This document shows positions 20,431 to 34,110 of a DNA stretch of 64,000 nucleotides, one piece after another. Source of the stretch: Sphagnum magellanicum. Its lineage: Eukaryota; Streptophyta; Sphagnopsida; Sphagnales; Sphagnaceae. Made by a program: the position numbers and the translations under genes. Within the stretch, counting starts at the first letter, position 1. The number at the start of each line of letters is the position of its first letter. The stretch covers positions 11,842,001-11,906,000 of the forward strand of contig CM038910.1 in NCBI GenBank assembly GCA_021904315.1. The letters run 5' to 3'. The notes below the pieces were generated by a model. The model was not told the origin of the DNA, did not search any database, and saw only the letters and a list, made by a program, of their open reading frames with translations.

Positions 20431-21979
20431 TTTCAACAAAGTATTTTATCACTTTATATTATGTTTCACAACAAGGGCCCACATGTAAATGATTTCTAAA
20501 TTTACATGGGAAGGCCTTTGGATGTTTTAAAAAAGCTTTTAGCATTTCCATGGTCAAAAACCCTCACCATGAAAGGGGCCTTAATGAACTATCCCTAAAA
20601 TGTTGCATGTATTTGTCATCTCACCCTATGCAAAAAACATGCAAAGTGCAAGGAGCTCTTACCAATAATTTAGAGATTTAACACATGCTTCTTTCATTTT
20701 ATTGAAGGGTCCACAAACCATGACATTTTTGTATACATTTTCAACCTTGCAACCTCCTTTTCATATTAACACACACAATTCTTGCAAGGTTTGAACACAT
20801 CCTCAATTGTTGACTATCCTTAACTTGAGTAAAGGTAAATGAAAGTTAGGGTAAAAATATTAAAATAAAATATCAAATAACATTTAATGCACATGATTTG
20901 AAAAAAGTTATGATTAGTCAATGATAATAGCAAAAGTTGTTTAAGAAAGTTCAATACCTAGGGTGAAACTCAAAATACCAACAATTTTGTTGGTAACAAA
21001 AGTTCAAGCCATCGTTTTGTAGTAATGTATTTTTTCATAGCGTTCATTGTTTGTACATACTATATTTTGGCAAAACTAAGGGTATTAGTTTTGGCTATGA
21101 ATAATTTTGTGGATAAATTTAGTGTATACCCACAAAGGTATTGGAATCACAAGATTCATTACATGTTGAAAGTTCATAAGCTAATTTATCTAGACTCATG
21201 TTGTTTGACCTTATTTGGAATAAATGAAAAAAAATTTGATTTAGATTTTATCCAAATTTATGAAAGTTAAACATTATTTATCGAGATTTTGATATGTTTC
21301 CCATTTCAAAAAATGATTAAAAAAATTCCACAAAGGCTTACCCGAATTAATTAAGTCAACAACTTGCTAATTGGTGAATATGGGGTCTATACAAAACATT
21401 TAAGTTTAGGGTTTAGAGTTTACACCTTTAACAAGAGTGAATGTTCAAATGTTGAAACCACATTAATGAAGGTTGGATCTTCAACATGGGGAGGCTCAAT
21501 GTCAAGTTCGCCTACCATAGTCATTTGTGTTGGCAACTATAGTTACCAACCCTATCGAAACACCAACTTCCAACATTACACCATTTACATCAAAATGGAT
21601 GTCTAGTTCCATTTCAAGAACAAAAGCATTAAGTAATTTGTTGGGGATGACAACAACTATATACCAAATGTCATTGTTTTTCATTGAAACCTTGGCTATT
21701 AATCTTGACATTTAACCAATAGTTGTGTTTTGTCTGCCAACCACCTTATTTTAGGGTGGGGGAACACCAAAGATGGTGGTTATGCCAAAGGACCCTTTAA
21801 TAATGGTGACTATATTTCCCAAGTTGTTTCTAAGTCAAAGGACCTAACCTTGGCATGTAACAACAACCAAACTTCAAAAATTCCTACTGTGCCCAATTGT
21901 TGATAGGGTGAAGGTTGTTCCTAATGTGGTGGTAATGTGGAATGAAAAGGGAGTTTTCCAATTGAAGGGGGTATTAACA
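20431..21979. other. Region between repeat A and gypsy relic, no recognised gene
   Basis: Possibly the leader and gag part of the gypsy element, but no gag motif or zinc knuckle could be read. Open frames at 21025-21270 and 21364-21606 (plus) show no features. Confidence 0.35.
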
Positions 21980-24900
21980 CAATGGTACCAACCTTAGAAG
22001 ATTTTGTTGCATTTAGATGTTCAACATTTAATGTTAGGCAAGGTGATAATCAACGGACTTAGATTGACCAATATTAATCTTGAGCCATGTTCATACCAGA
22101 TTTTGACATTGATGGGTGGATTAAAGAAGGTCAAGGATTAACCAAGAAAATATTATGATTCAAATTAATCCCAACAAACTAATAGACTATACCATAATGC
22201 ATGCCCAAGTAATGGTTACACATGTCTCATTTTATGACATATTAATTGGAGGAATGGTTTTGTATCCCCTAAGGGTTACCATCATTTTTTGGGAAGAAAA
22301 TACATACTATTGACTAGGATGGTAGATAAAAGTTAATCAAAAGGCTTCATTGCCAGTGAGATTTATTAGGGGGACAAGCAAGAACCTTTGATAAGTTAAC
22401 TATGTTGATTGGATTTTCAAGCCTTCCACATGGATTTGAATTATTGAAAGGTAACATCCATGATCAAGATGAACCCATGAGTGGTGAATTGTTGATGTTA
22501 ATCTCACACGGGATCCCACTCATTCAAGCTTCCAAATTGCATTCCAAGCCACCACGAGGCACATTAACCAAGCTCCAAGCATTGACCAATCATTTTCTTC
22601 ATCAAGTTGGCACATATTTCCATCACCAAACCCATAATTACTTACAAATGTTTGTAATGGGCCACCAGGATTGAACCCATTGGATACCAAGGTCATTTGG
22701 TGGCACATTCCCAACAAGATATACCTATTAGAATTGTTCAAAGGCATTAGTTTAAGTCCGATAATTTTATTGTAATCTATTATCAAGGTTCAATGATACC
22801 ACTGTTTGGAAAAGGATCCATGAGCTAGGCAAGCCTCTATGCATCACATTATGATGTTGCAACAAATATATCCCAATTTATTGCCAACTTTGGCCATCCA
22901 AGGTTATTAACATTTTTTTACCAACAACATTACCCTATTGGGGGCACTAGATTTGGTTAGGATTGGGCAATTAATTTGGTTACATCACAAACTTCCAATA
23001 TCATGAAATTTTAATAGAATTCATGTGAAAGTCATAAAATAGTATGCCCATGCAAAATTTGTGGGTTTCAAAGTGTAAAAATAACACCAAAAGAATCTAT
23101 ATATATAATATAATATAAATGATGTGTCTTTTGTACTAATGATGTTTTGATGTGAAATATGTAGAATTTACATTTTAACTAAATTCATGCAATTATTATC
23201 ATGTAATTTTGCATAAATTTTGTACAAGCTTATGAAGTTTAATAAGTTTGTGATATATTTTAGGTTGGTCATGCCAAGGTCTTTCATATGCTAGTACATG
23301 CTAAAGACTTTCAAAACCTAGATCAAAATTATTTTAAGAATTGATTTGGATTTTGTAATATTTATAAGCTACACAAATGCACCAATGTGCATATTTGTTG
23401 GAAAATGTCCCACCATTTGGAGATTCTCAACCAATTATTTTGGTAGGATGAACACAAATCAAGGTTCGAATTAATGAGCAAGTGTAGGTGGGTGCTACAA
23501 CAATCAATATGCCCATAGGTTTTTAAATGGATGTGAACTAACTTGACACCAACAAAAGCAATCTAGCAAGCATATTGGTTCATCCTTAAGTCACCCACAT
23601 GTTTGGTGGATGACATCCTAGATTAAGTTGGCATTCCTTTGTGGTTCGTCATGATAATCAATCACCTTTGGCAATGGTTAATAAGGTTGGCCTTCCATGA
23701 ACAACCTTACCAACATTTTTGAATTTTCCATATTCATGCGTTTCAAAATGGAGGTTGAGGGATGATTTAAAACTCCAATTCATCTAATATGGAAAAGCCA
23801 AATGTTGATGAAAAGGAGTGCACCATGGGGTTCTAGACATTGCCAAGTATTTTCCAAAGGAGTTCATAGGCAAATTTTGAGACAAGTTATGGACATTAAC
23901 TACCTCACCCTTATGCTTAGTTTAATAAGAAAATAAATATGTTTTGCTTTGTCACACCCATATACACATATCACCCAAGTTATCACATGTTGCCCCTCTA
24001 ATTGGGATAATTTTGTTGGTGCAAGAAAGGGTGTAATGTTGTAACTAGCAACACAAATTATACATCCTTGGCAATTGTGGGATCATGAATGCCAAGAGGG
24101 ATGTATGGGTATTGGGAAGGAAGTTAAGGATGTGGGGGGTGCCAAAAGTAATTAACACTTTCTCATCTTATGTGTAGCAATCATAGGCAACATTCTCATC
24201 CTTAGGCAACATGGATAGTCACCCCAGCCCAAGGTACATGTGATTGTAAAAATATGACATCACAAATTTACCATCCCATGATTAAATAATGGAAATCGTG
24301 TGAAATTTTCTTTTCATAAATTTGTGTTTTTTGAATATGTGTATCATATGTGTTTTAAACGCATAGTTCATCTATGTGTAAAAAACATGAACCTATGAAA
24401 TAACAAATTTCGTGCAAATTTTAAATGAACCAATGAAGTTGGTAAGTTTGTGATGGAGAATTAAAAATTGATCTACTAATTATAAGAGGTGAGATGCATA
24501 AAGTAAACAATTACTAAATGATCACATTAAATGTTTTGTTTTTAACCTAAAAAAATTAGGCCAATTGAAAGGACAAGTCCAATTTATATTGGAGGATAAT
24601 AATTTAATTTTGAGCCAACTACACAAACTAATTAGTGGGGTGCAAGGAGCCTTGGTTCAAGCTTGGAGAATAAAGTTAATGGATGTTAATTTGGTGGAAT
24701 TGTTTAAAGGTGAAATGCTTTAACAATAGTTATGCCAACCAATAACAACATTTTCAACAATTGGACTGAACATTACATATGTGGGGATTCATATCCGTTA
24801 AACAAATGGATGCATTTAAACAAATATGTCATGCCCTTATTGGAAAAGATCTTCAATGCCCTTGGGTAGGCCAAGGTTTTCAACATTTTGAACTTATAAT

Positions 24901-26240
24901 CTAGCTACCATTAGTTGCCATTGAAGGAGGGTGACAAGGTCAAGACAATTTTTTGGGCGATTGATCCTCATGGAAGGATTGTTTGTATCAATGGTGATTC
25001 TTGCCATTTGGACTAAATAATGATCTTGCAAAATTCCAAAGGGTTATGGATTAAATGTTGATAGGTTTTGGTTTTGCCAAATGCTACATCAATGATATTA
25101 TCTGCTTTAACTTAATTTTAAGGGATCACCTATAGCACATGTAAGAAATGTTTGATTGACCTAAAGAACACATCCTTAAATTACATCTTGGCAAGTGTCA
25201 ATTTTTTCATACTCATGTCAAGTACTTGGGTCACATGATTTATCTTGGTGGAGTGGGGGTTCAAAAGGCAAAGGTTGAGACCATTTCATAAGTTCCTCCA
25301 ACCATCAAATGTTAGCTTGTTGTGAGAATTGTTTGGCTTGTGTAACTAATACTAATGATTTGTCAAAGGATTTAATAATATTGCCAAACCTTTGCCTTAG
25401 TTGACAAAGATCAACCAAGAATACATTTGGGGTGAGGACATTGAATAAGCTTTTAAGGAATTGAAGGTTAAGCTCACATTAGTGCCCATTTTGTAATGAC
25501 CCATTTAAGGATGGCCTTTCCAATTACATACAAATTGAAACACCTTAAGGTTAGGAATGATGTTTACCCAATTTGACGATGATGGTCAAAAGTTTATGGT
25601 GGCATATATGTTAATCAATTCAATAAAGACATAAGATGTGTACATTTTGTATGAAGGGGAATGCCTTATTATTGTTTAGGTGATTTCATCATTTTGATGT
25701 TATTTATATGGTGGCCCATTCATTTTGGTTATGGATCATCAACCTTTAAAATTCATAATTGAAATCAAATTGTTTTATAGGAAAATTAGTTAGGTAAACA
25801 CTTATCCTATAAGAATATGAATTTGATATAGTTCATAAGGTTTATACGATAAATTGGGTTGTCAATGAATTAAGTTGAAACCCATGTTCCAACAAAGAGG
25901 ACACCATTGGGGCATGGTGATGTAAATTTGGAGGCAATTTTAGAATAATGTGCCTTTACATATGTATGTACCTTGTTGGGGTGTTCTAAGGATGTATTGA
26001 AACTAACATGGGTAATGGGGAGTCTCATGATGTGGACATTGAGTTGAAGGGTGATGGCACCCTAGATATACATGATGATGCACCTATTATTACATATTTG
26101 CAAGCATGTGAAAATTCAATTAGATTAACACCCAAGGAGTGTGACTAGGTTGTGCATAGGGCCAAATGGTTCAAGTGGGAAGGCAATTTCCTCTTACAAG
26201 TGTGGACAAATGGACAATAGAAGTAGTGCATATTTGTGAC
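21980..26240 (+). pseudogene. Ty3/gypsy retrotransposon pol relic
   Basis: Pol domains are in gypsy order on the plus strand, broken by many stops. About 22,020-22,360 is the protease and its downstream segment (INGLRLTNINLEPCSYQIL, then DILIGGMVLYPLRVT). About 24,890-25,260 is reverse transcriptase: LPLKEGDKVK, then LNNDLAKFQRVMD, then KCYINDII. The catalytic YxDD box (25085-25096) reads YIND, with the first Asp changed to Asn. RNase H follows at 25,490-25,910 (MTQFDDDG-like, then VMDHQPLKFII). Integrase zinc-binding pieces are at 26,080-26,230 (RAKWFKWEGNFLLQVWTNG). The integrase core and 3' LTR are missing. The 2.4 kb between protease and RT is too long, so it probably contains an insertion I could not bound. 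Confidence 0.75.
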
Positions 26241-28692
26241 CACAATATTCCTTTGCATAAGACAAAAATATGAATATACATGATCAAAACAAGAACAAGA
26301 TGATAAGAAGGAAATATAAGGTTCAAGGTAATGATAGGAATTCAAGTAAAAAATATTCGAAGTGTGTTCATTAATAGTCTAAAAAACACCCATCAATCAA
26401 GCTAGTTTTGAAACTCATATATAACATCAAAGACTCATTTCTAGGTCTTAAAACCTACTGGCTTTAATTCTTGAGTTCATACTTACTTTTATGTCATCAT
26501 CATCATTTTTAGAAGTCAACTTGTTTTCATCATCATCAAGGATAGTATCGCCATCCATGTCATTTGATAGAATATCATTATCTCATCCCCTCAAATACAA
26601 TATTTTTGTGAACAACTATATTGTGTTGCACCTCCATTGTTTATGATATTGAATCTAACTAGAGTTACTCTTCATGTTGGTTTCTTCAATCACATTTTCC
26701 CTTGTTAATAATTTCATATTTTGCTCTTGGATGTTGTGATAATTTTTTATCTTTGCAACTTTCTATGCATCTAATTATGCCCATGTCTCTTCCTCCTCCC
26801 TCCCCTTGGAGTTTGTTGGATTGTTATTTTAAGATTCTGCATTTAAACAAGTCTTTTAGTGTTGATACAAGATATTTCCAAAAAGCTTGTAATTTCCTTC
26901 CATTGAAGGTTTTTTTTAAAGTATTTGCCAACAATGTAATTATTTACATTTTTAACATGTTTATTGGTTATTATGCTTTAGTAAATCAATGCGTTGAAAA
27001 CTAGTCCAATTAATGCCAATAATGATGTAGAATGTTATAGTAAAATTTACTATGATTAATGTAATTATTATTATACATTGTATATTTTATTTTATTTTAT
27101 TTTCAAGCCAATATAATCAAAAGTGTATAATTGTAGTTACTTTCAAACATTTGATCAACATTAACAAATTGAGTTTTTTTTACCAAATGGTTTTTTGATT
27201 GCCTTTCATTTCATAAAAATAATAAATATTACAATTATAATGAAAGAAATTTCATTTACACAAATGGACAAGATTGTATTGTATTAAATATTGGACCAAA
27301 CATGATACTTGATTTTATTTAGTCTTTCACTTGTGTATTTATTTTAGCCAAATGGATCCAATATTAATTACAATTTCATATTTTGTAATCATAAAATGGA
27401 TTTATTGTTAGGAAATCATATTATTTCATTCTATGGAAATAACACAATGTTCTTCCATTCTTGAAATGAATTTGGCCTATAAATATTTATCACATTGATA
27501 TCAAATTATTGGAACCTAATTATTGATCATCATTGTTAGGGGAAAAAGGAACATGATGGCTTAATACCTAGTTTTACAATATCCTTAGGCCAATGAAATG
27601 ACAAAACTAAAATGTAATTTCTTGTGGTAGAAATGTTACACAACTCTTAACAATCAATTTATAGGCAACATTCTAAACAAAAACCAACATTTGAAATTTG
27701 GGAATTAGACCAAAACAAAGAGCACATTATTTCGACTAATTGGAGTTATACATGGTTTATTCCTTTATGTGTGACCCACCCTAAATCCCAACATTAATCT
27801 ACATCTATGTACTTAACCTCTATTAACACATGGAATTTTGAATTTCAACTAATATGTGCAAATGTGGTTGGCAACCAACAAATTGTGAATAATGGGCTCT
27901 TACAACATAATTGAATATAGTAAATCTATCAATGATATTTTATAATATACACATCATCCTTGGATTTCACAACACCCCCAAAATAAAGAAACTTATATTC
28001 ATAATTTTGACAACCATTACACAAATCATCCTTTATATAAATTTTTAACTTTGATTTACATTTTCTTTTTACTAGTACATTGATGCCTTCCATTTTGTAA
28101 TATTTGATGCCTCATGAATTTATTTTCTTTTTCTATTTTTTTACTGTTTTTAAATTATATTAAATTGAATCGAACCTTCTATTACAATCTTATTCTTCCA
28201 TGGAATTTCGATTAAATATGTGGATGTGGGGACTATATGAATGGATGACATACTATATGATATTAATTGAATTACAATTATGTCTAAAATTAATCAAAAT
28301 TACGGATTCCAACAAATTCAAATTTCATTCAAACCTTTTTCTAGGTTTTATTCTTTGGGTTAGACTACATCCTTTATCTAACAATTGCATTTCTTATATC
28401 TTGATTTATGCAATGTATAATGAAAATATTAAACTTCTATCATTCTAAGTGCCACAATTCATTGTACATTTTGTACAACCATCTCTCATTTGCCAATTTT
28501 CTCATGGCATGACATAATTTGAATTGTGTTTTTTTCAAGTGTGCAAATGCAAGTTGTATTCCATTAATCATGGACACTAAAGTAGATGACTTTGTGTAGG
28601 TCTCTAATCATGTTATTGCTATGAAGTTCAAATTATATGCCCATTCACTTACTACCATCCCATCATCATAAAGTAGTTGATGGCATTTTCCA
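26241..28692. other. AT-rich region without recognised gene
   Basis: Very AT-rich, low-complexity DNA with no coding motif. Frames at 26702-27004 and 28200-28448 look like chance ORFs: hydrophobic, no repeats or domains. Confidence 0.4.
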
Positions 28693-29256
28693 ATGACTTC
28701 AACATTTTGGCTCATCCAAAGTTTGGAAACATTTTGGAAATACAAAGTTCATGGTGAGGATATGGCATCAACTTCACAATTTTCGTCGACTACTCCAAAG
28801 ATTGTTGCTTATGAGGTTCCAAAATTATTGAATGCACAAGTGAAATTAGAACCCCATGTTGTTCCACAAATTGTCCTTGACCTTAGTGATGGCATGGATG
28901 ATGATGATGTTCTAATGATTCCTAATCCACTTGTTCATATGCCTTGTAAAGATGGCCATGTTTTAACCATTGGGGAGTCACATGTTTTTCCTACATCAAG
29001 CCAAGTAGATCTTACATTTTTTTGGGGAACACCCACTCCCCACAAGCTTTGCAATTTCCATTATAAGTTAGAGTGCCATCCGAGGATTAGTTGCATAGTA
29101 TGGACAAAAAACATGATGGGGACCCTTGGTGTGCAATTAAAACCACCAACATTAAAAAATGTTTACATGTATTACAAAAATCCCCATTCTTATAGGGTTG
29201 CTTGCATTGCAAAGATCATCGATTGTGTTATGCACAAAAAAATCAATGTGACATAA
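28693..29256 (+). pseudogene. 187-codon ORF of unknown family, probably transposon-derived
   Basis: This is the longest plus-strand frame in the right four fifths of the window. It has a plausible protein composition: a Ser/Thr-rich start, an acidic run (LSDGMDDDD, near residue 65), then a more globular half with PTPHKLCNFHYKLECHPR and Cys/His residues that could bind metal. I do not recognise the family. The frame ends at a TAA (29254-29256), about 400 bp before the transposase-like block at 29,670, so it may be the 5' gene or 5' part of the same decayed element. No introns or poly-A signals could be assigned. Confidence 0.4.
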
Positions 29257-29359
29257 GCATGCATGCATAGTTTTGGTTCGCATAAACATCTTGCATCAAT
29301 TGGAGCTAAGTTTGTCATGAATACAAAATAGTTGGTAAAATAAAAAGTGGAATTTTTTT

Positions 29360-29890
29360 TTTGGAGTGACCACATCAACAATAATATTGGTATCCAATAT
29401 AATGTTTTTATGTGTTGAGTTGTTTGGTTCTCGTGGAGGGTTTGCAAAAAAATTACAATGGGCAAAACTTGATGAATAGATATTTAACGTTTTATTCACT
29501 CAACATCAAGATCTTGCATCAACATTCAAACATGGGAACTTTCAACATGGCCCATTGGGTAACGTTATGGGAATGTACATATAATTATTTCCAAGACAAG
29601 GTTCATTGAAGGTCTATTTATTTAAGAAAGTCACAAATGACAAAGGAAGTGGAGTTGACTTTGTTGCATTAATGCAACCAAGAGGAAACTTGTAAGGAGC
29701 TTGGTTGGTGTTTAACGATTGTAAACATGTTTTGGGATGGACTACTATGGCATGTCATGTGTATAATCCACATTATTATGAAGTAATGACAATTGCAATG
29801 TGTGATATACATTCAAAGGATGTAGAATTTCAAGTTCTCATGTGGAGGGCCCTTGTGAAAGCATGAAAGTAAATGGTGTCAGCAACCTAC
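29360..29890 (+). pseudogene. Transposase-like remnant (MULE-like or related)
   Basis: Frames here give FLCVELFGSRGGFAKKLQW (about 29,400), then GAWLVFNDCKHVLGWTTMACHVY (split, about 29,700) and YYEVMTIAMCDIHSKDVEF followed by QVLMWRALV (about 29,775-29,860). The pattern of a short acidic/His core (MCDIHS) followed by a Trp-containing helix resembles plant MULE-type or related DDE transposases, but no full DDE triad is visible and stops separate the blocks. Identity is tentative. Confidence 0.35.
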
Positions 29891-30423
29891 AATTCAAGGG
29901 GTTCATAATTGATAACGCTTAAGCAAATTGAAATGTTGTTTGAATTGTGTTTGGCCCATTGAGAGAATTTTCACAACCTCTACAACCACAAAGAGATAAT
30001 TTGTATTTTCCATTGGGTTCGATATTTATGAATTTATGAATCAACCAATCCCTAGTTTTATGGCATTTCCCATACATCTTGAAACACAATCAATGCGTTT
30101 AAATATTATGCACACCCATGTTCAATATCATATTTTTAAAAATTTGTACTTGTTCATAAGGCTTGAAATTGAAGAGGATGGAAATATGCCCTACTTGTAA
30201 TTTGGTTGAGACTATTCACCACACTTAGAATTGCAAACATTTTAACATGTTTCAGATTTTTTTATGTGAGTCTTATAGTATGTATGAATCTTATTTAAAC
30301 CAAGTAGATGATTTTATGTTGCATTTTTTGAATGTAATCAAATTAGGTTTTTATTTAATTGAAGTGTTGGCTTGCTCTCTACTAATAAGATGTCTATAAC
30401 ATTAAACTTTTGATCCATAAATT

Positions 30424-30449
30424 GGATGAATGGATAAAACCATTCATCC
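30424..30449. repeat. Perfect 10-bp hairpin
   Basis: GGATGAATGG and CCATTCATCC are separated by ATAAAA. It is a simple palindrome in a stretch with further CATTCATC words. No T-run follows in the right place, so it is not called a terminator. Confidence 0.6.
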
Positions 30450-30539
30450 ATACTCATTCATCTAATAAGGTCTAGGGTAAGGGTTGATTATGCATGGTTA
30501 TAGGATAAATGTTGTCTCCTGCATGGTCCAAATTCTAGC

Positions 30540-31170
30540 CCTAGTCTTTATGCTCAGGCTCCACGCTCAGGCGACAAATTGATTAGGAAAAGTACAGTAG
30601 TAAGAAAAGGGCTGGGCCTAGGGCATAGTAACTTTACGGGTGGCCCAATCCATTGCACGTAATAATAAGTCAAAACTCAAAGGTCCATGGTATGTACCAC
30701 GGGTCCTGGAAAAGATTGGACACGAGAGGGGTGGAAGAGACAAGACCTAGTCTGTCGAATTGCTAAGCGCCGTCCAAATCCTCTGTTGAAAAATAAGGGA
30801 GAGTGATGAGCGTAGAAAAGGGGGGGGGGGGGGGTGGGACGGCAGATGGTCGGCGCCATGGGGGTGGCCAAAATCCCATTTCCAGGACATTGGGGCCGAT
30901 GGATATGTATGTGCACACCCCACGTGCAAATCTTGCAAACTAAGCTACATCCTTTCAGATCTAGGATTTTTTTTTCAATTTTTTGATATTGAAATTGGCG
31001 AATTGTCCCACAATTTTACCAAAATTAGCAGACCTCATACTTAAAAAAATCCCCAAATGTTTTGTTAAAAAAACCACACAATAATTTTGTCAGAAATTTC
31101 TTTTTCCAAGATTGGGAAATAAAGTTTGAAACCTAAATTCATTTGTCGGCCGTGTCCAGAGGGAAACGGA
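30540..31170. other. CpG-retaining block with G15 run
   Basis: This stretch has clearly more CpG and higher GC than its surroundings (for example CCACGCTCAGGCGAC, GGGTGGGACGGCAGATGGTCG in separate parts, and CGGCCGTGTCC near 31147). A run of 15 G lies at 30820-30834. No ORF shows family features: two overlapping minus frames at 30677-30938 are Pro-rich only because of the G-run. It may be an unmethylated or recently inserted segment, perhaps a promoter remnant. Confidence 0.4.
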
Positions 31171-31974
31171 CATTGCATCAGTGTAGGGTTTTGGATTTTA
31201 ATATTGGCTTGAACTTACAACCAATGGGTGAGTGACAGCTGGACATGTTCTGATAATCTTTAACATGCTTTTTTTTACTCAAAGTCTTTGGTGTTTTTTT
31301 TTTTGGGGGGGCCCAGATTAGCTAAGCTTGTTACATGGTTCCATGATGTGCCAGGACTGTTTTGGATGTGCCCATCCATCCAGGAGAGAATATGGCATAG
31401 GATAATAATGGCAGCACTAGAGGCTCTTCCATGTTTTGAGGTCTCCCAGTGAGGACAGTAGCCCAAGTGCTGGGATCGAAGAACATGGAAGAGGCGAGAG
31501 GATTGCCATTATGTGCCATTAAATTATTTTTTGGAATTCATTTCAACAGATTGGAAAGAAAACCTGGCACGGAACAAATCAGAGCCCCAACCTTACAAAT
31601 TATTGTAAGAATTCTTTAGCTGCTTAAGATGCCAGGGCAAATATTCTATCTGACAAGGGACGTCCAAATACAAACGAAAACAAAATCCCTTTCTTTATGG
31701 ATTACGAATGTTGCAGGGTTCGTTTTGTCCCACATTTTTGAGCAATGTTCACCAAGTGAACTCTGCCTTCCATGTTGGTCAAACTTCATGGGACATTTCC
31801 AATTTGAAATCTTTGTGGTTTGAGCTTTGAACTTGCCATAAGGGGCCAGTGTTTTTTCTAGGAATTTTGGTTTGTAGCCGAAGTGCAATCACTCCATAGG
31901 AAGACATAGAAGAAATGGCGATCAACCCTAGGATGATTTAGCCAAATCTGGCTATAGACCAGAAACAAAACACA
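31171..31974. other. Region without recognised gene
   Basis: Moderate-GC sequence with minus frames at 31275-31466 and 31331-31519 and short frames on both strands at 31629-31888. Some peptides are not random-looking (DPSTWATVLTGRPQN), but no family is recognised and neighbouring exons could not be linked. Confidence 0.3.
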
Positions 31975-32210
31975 AAACAACTATAATAGCTTTATCTCAT
32001 ATATATTCTTTGCCCTAAGTTCTACTCTTGTAACCAATATAAGCAGCCCAAAGGACGAGATTACAACATATCTATTCTAAGATTGTCCAAAGCTTGATTA
32101 ATGTCTCTTTGTAGAAGGCCTATCAAAGATGCTCATCACAAAAGAAAAAAAAGAACTTTCAAGGCCCCCACACATTATTCATGAGTCACAATACACTACC
32201 ATGTGACCAT
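31975..32210 (+). repeat. Dispersed LTR-like repeat family A, copy 2 (5' truncated)
   Basis: Matches copy 1 and copy 3 from TTTGCCCTAAGTTCTACTCTTG through AGATTACAACATATCTATT and the CCCCCACA block to ATGAGTCACAATACACTACC. The upstream half present in the other copies is missing. Confidence 0.6.
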
Positions 32211-32859
32211 TAAAATATGACCTTGTGAAATCGTGGCATAAGGTATACATATGATCTAAATCGTTTGCATGTCATTAAAGAAACCCATTGGTAATACCCC
32301 AAAAAGTGACTAATAGCTTTGATTCCAAAGCTAGGCACTTACTAGGGTTGGGCTGTTTTCACCTTTTTTGGGAGAATTGGCCTGATTTTTAAAATAATTT
32401 TACTTTCAATTTTGAATATTGGCCTCAGATATCAGAAAATTTTGCAAAAAAGCCATTCTTAAACAAGTCAAGTATCTCTCTCGTGGGAGAACCATGCCAA
32501 CAAAGGGGTTGTGCAAGCATCAACACCGAGTTCACTTACACATAAACACATTTCAAGGATCCCAAAATTGTAGTTTGAAAAGAACTTCAAAGCCAAAAAT
32601 TGCATGCTTGAAACACAATTATATAACAATTAAGTACATGCATTTTGATTAATATTTTGATGCAAAACATGTACCAGTTGTTTTCATCCACCAACCAATA
32701 GACATGTAATCAATAGAAATGCAAATATTTCTAAGGTATGTTTAAAAATCTTCATTGAATGTCTTGCATTAAATGCCCTCACACACAAGTCCTTTACAAA
32801 AGTTGTGATCACATATTCATTGGAATTTAATTGAAGTTTTTGTGAAAATGGTGAAAATG

Positions 32860-33500
32860 TTCATTTCACCTCCTTTAAACTATTATGACCTTAGCCTTGA
32901 GTTTGCAACCAAGTTTAAGGCATGAGAAGGAAACATCTTGGGAAAACATTTTCAAATTCAAGCATAATTTCACAAGTGTGAAAGATTGTAAAGAAGTGAG
33001 TCCCAACTTTCCTAAGAGGATTTTTCATTTGGGAGTTGGAATTTTGTGAGTATTCCAACTTTTTGTATAAAAATGCGAATATCAAACCTTGTTCAAATTT
33101 AAACTTTTTTACCAATTGAAAATATCTTTAAGTTTTGAAAGGAGTTTGAATTTTCCATTTGAAGATTTGAAATTCCAATTACAATGAAAGAATGATTAAA
33201 ATTCAAATTAACAATTAGATTCTTGACCAATTAAAATTCAACAAACAATTAACAAATAACCTTTGAATTGGGCATGCAATATGATGTTAAAAAGCTCTTT
33301 TAAAAGGATATGACTTTTTTTTTTTTGAAATATCTTCAATTGGAGCGTATATGCAAGAGTTATGAATTCACAAAATTGCATCATTCATAATTTGGCAAAA
33401 TCAAGGATTTTTAAAATTTTCAGTTTGGAATCCCATTTTTTGGTCATTTCTATATAATCCTCACCACCAATTACTTTCAAGGCAAACACACATTCAAATG
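32860..33500 (+). repeat. Dispersed repeat family B, copy 1
   Basis: Shares the colinear blocks TTTGCAACCAAG(T/G)TTAA, CATTTTCACAAGTGTGAAA, GAGTCCCAAC, TTTTCCATTTG, ATATGCAAGA(G/A)TTATGAA and AATCCTCACCACCA with copies near 50400, 52170 and 62760, all on the same strand. Between blocks the copies differ strongly, so the family is old. No coding capacity is apparent. Confidence 0.6.
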
Positions 33501-33659
33501 ACAAAAAGAAGGTGTTGAATCATAGCAATAACTACAAATTATCACAAATATATTTATGTTTTGCCATTTGAAAACCATGATAATCATGCAAAGTTGTTTG
33601 AAATGAATCAAATGTATGTTAGGATATTCAAATTTCAAATCCATCTAACAAAACTTTAA

Positions 33660-34110
33660 ATTTTGGTTTTAGTTAAAGATTGTTCAAATAAGCAAATAAT
33701 TGCAAATAATTTTTTATTTCATTAAAAATTTATGATAACAAATTTAGACGATCAGAATGTATTTTTTTTTCAAAAAAAAAAAATCAAAATTATGGAATTC
33801 AAACTTTTAAAATCAAAGCATGTTTGAAAATGTCATAATTTCAAGAGTCTTTTACCACATGTAAATGGGGTATATTAATGTACATGATGTATAAAGCAAA
33901 GTTGTAGCATATAATAAAAGAAAATGAACCCTCAAGTAGTGAATATATTTTTGTATGATTTGAAATTTATGATCAATTTTCAAAACAAAACACATAATTT
34001 TCAGAAATTAAAAAATTCATACTTATTCAACAATTATTAACAAACAACATGTGATATATTGGGGCAAATATAAGCATGTTTAATAAAAAACTGCTAAAAA
34101 TAAAATAATC
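33660..34110 (+). repeat. Dispersed repeat family C, copy 1
   Basis: Matches 56880-57340 in order: TCAAGAGTC(T/C)TTTACCACAT, GTAAATGGG-TATA, ATGTAC(A/G)TGA, ATAATAAAA-TAAA, AATTTTGATCATTTTTCAAAA-like and TTATTCAA(C/T)AAT blocks. Continues directly from family B copy 1, so B and C may be parts of one larger element. Confidence 0.55.
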
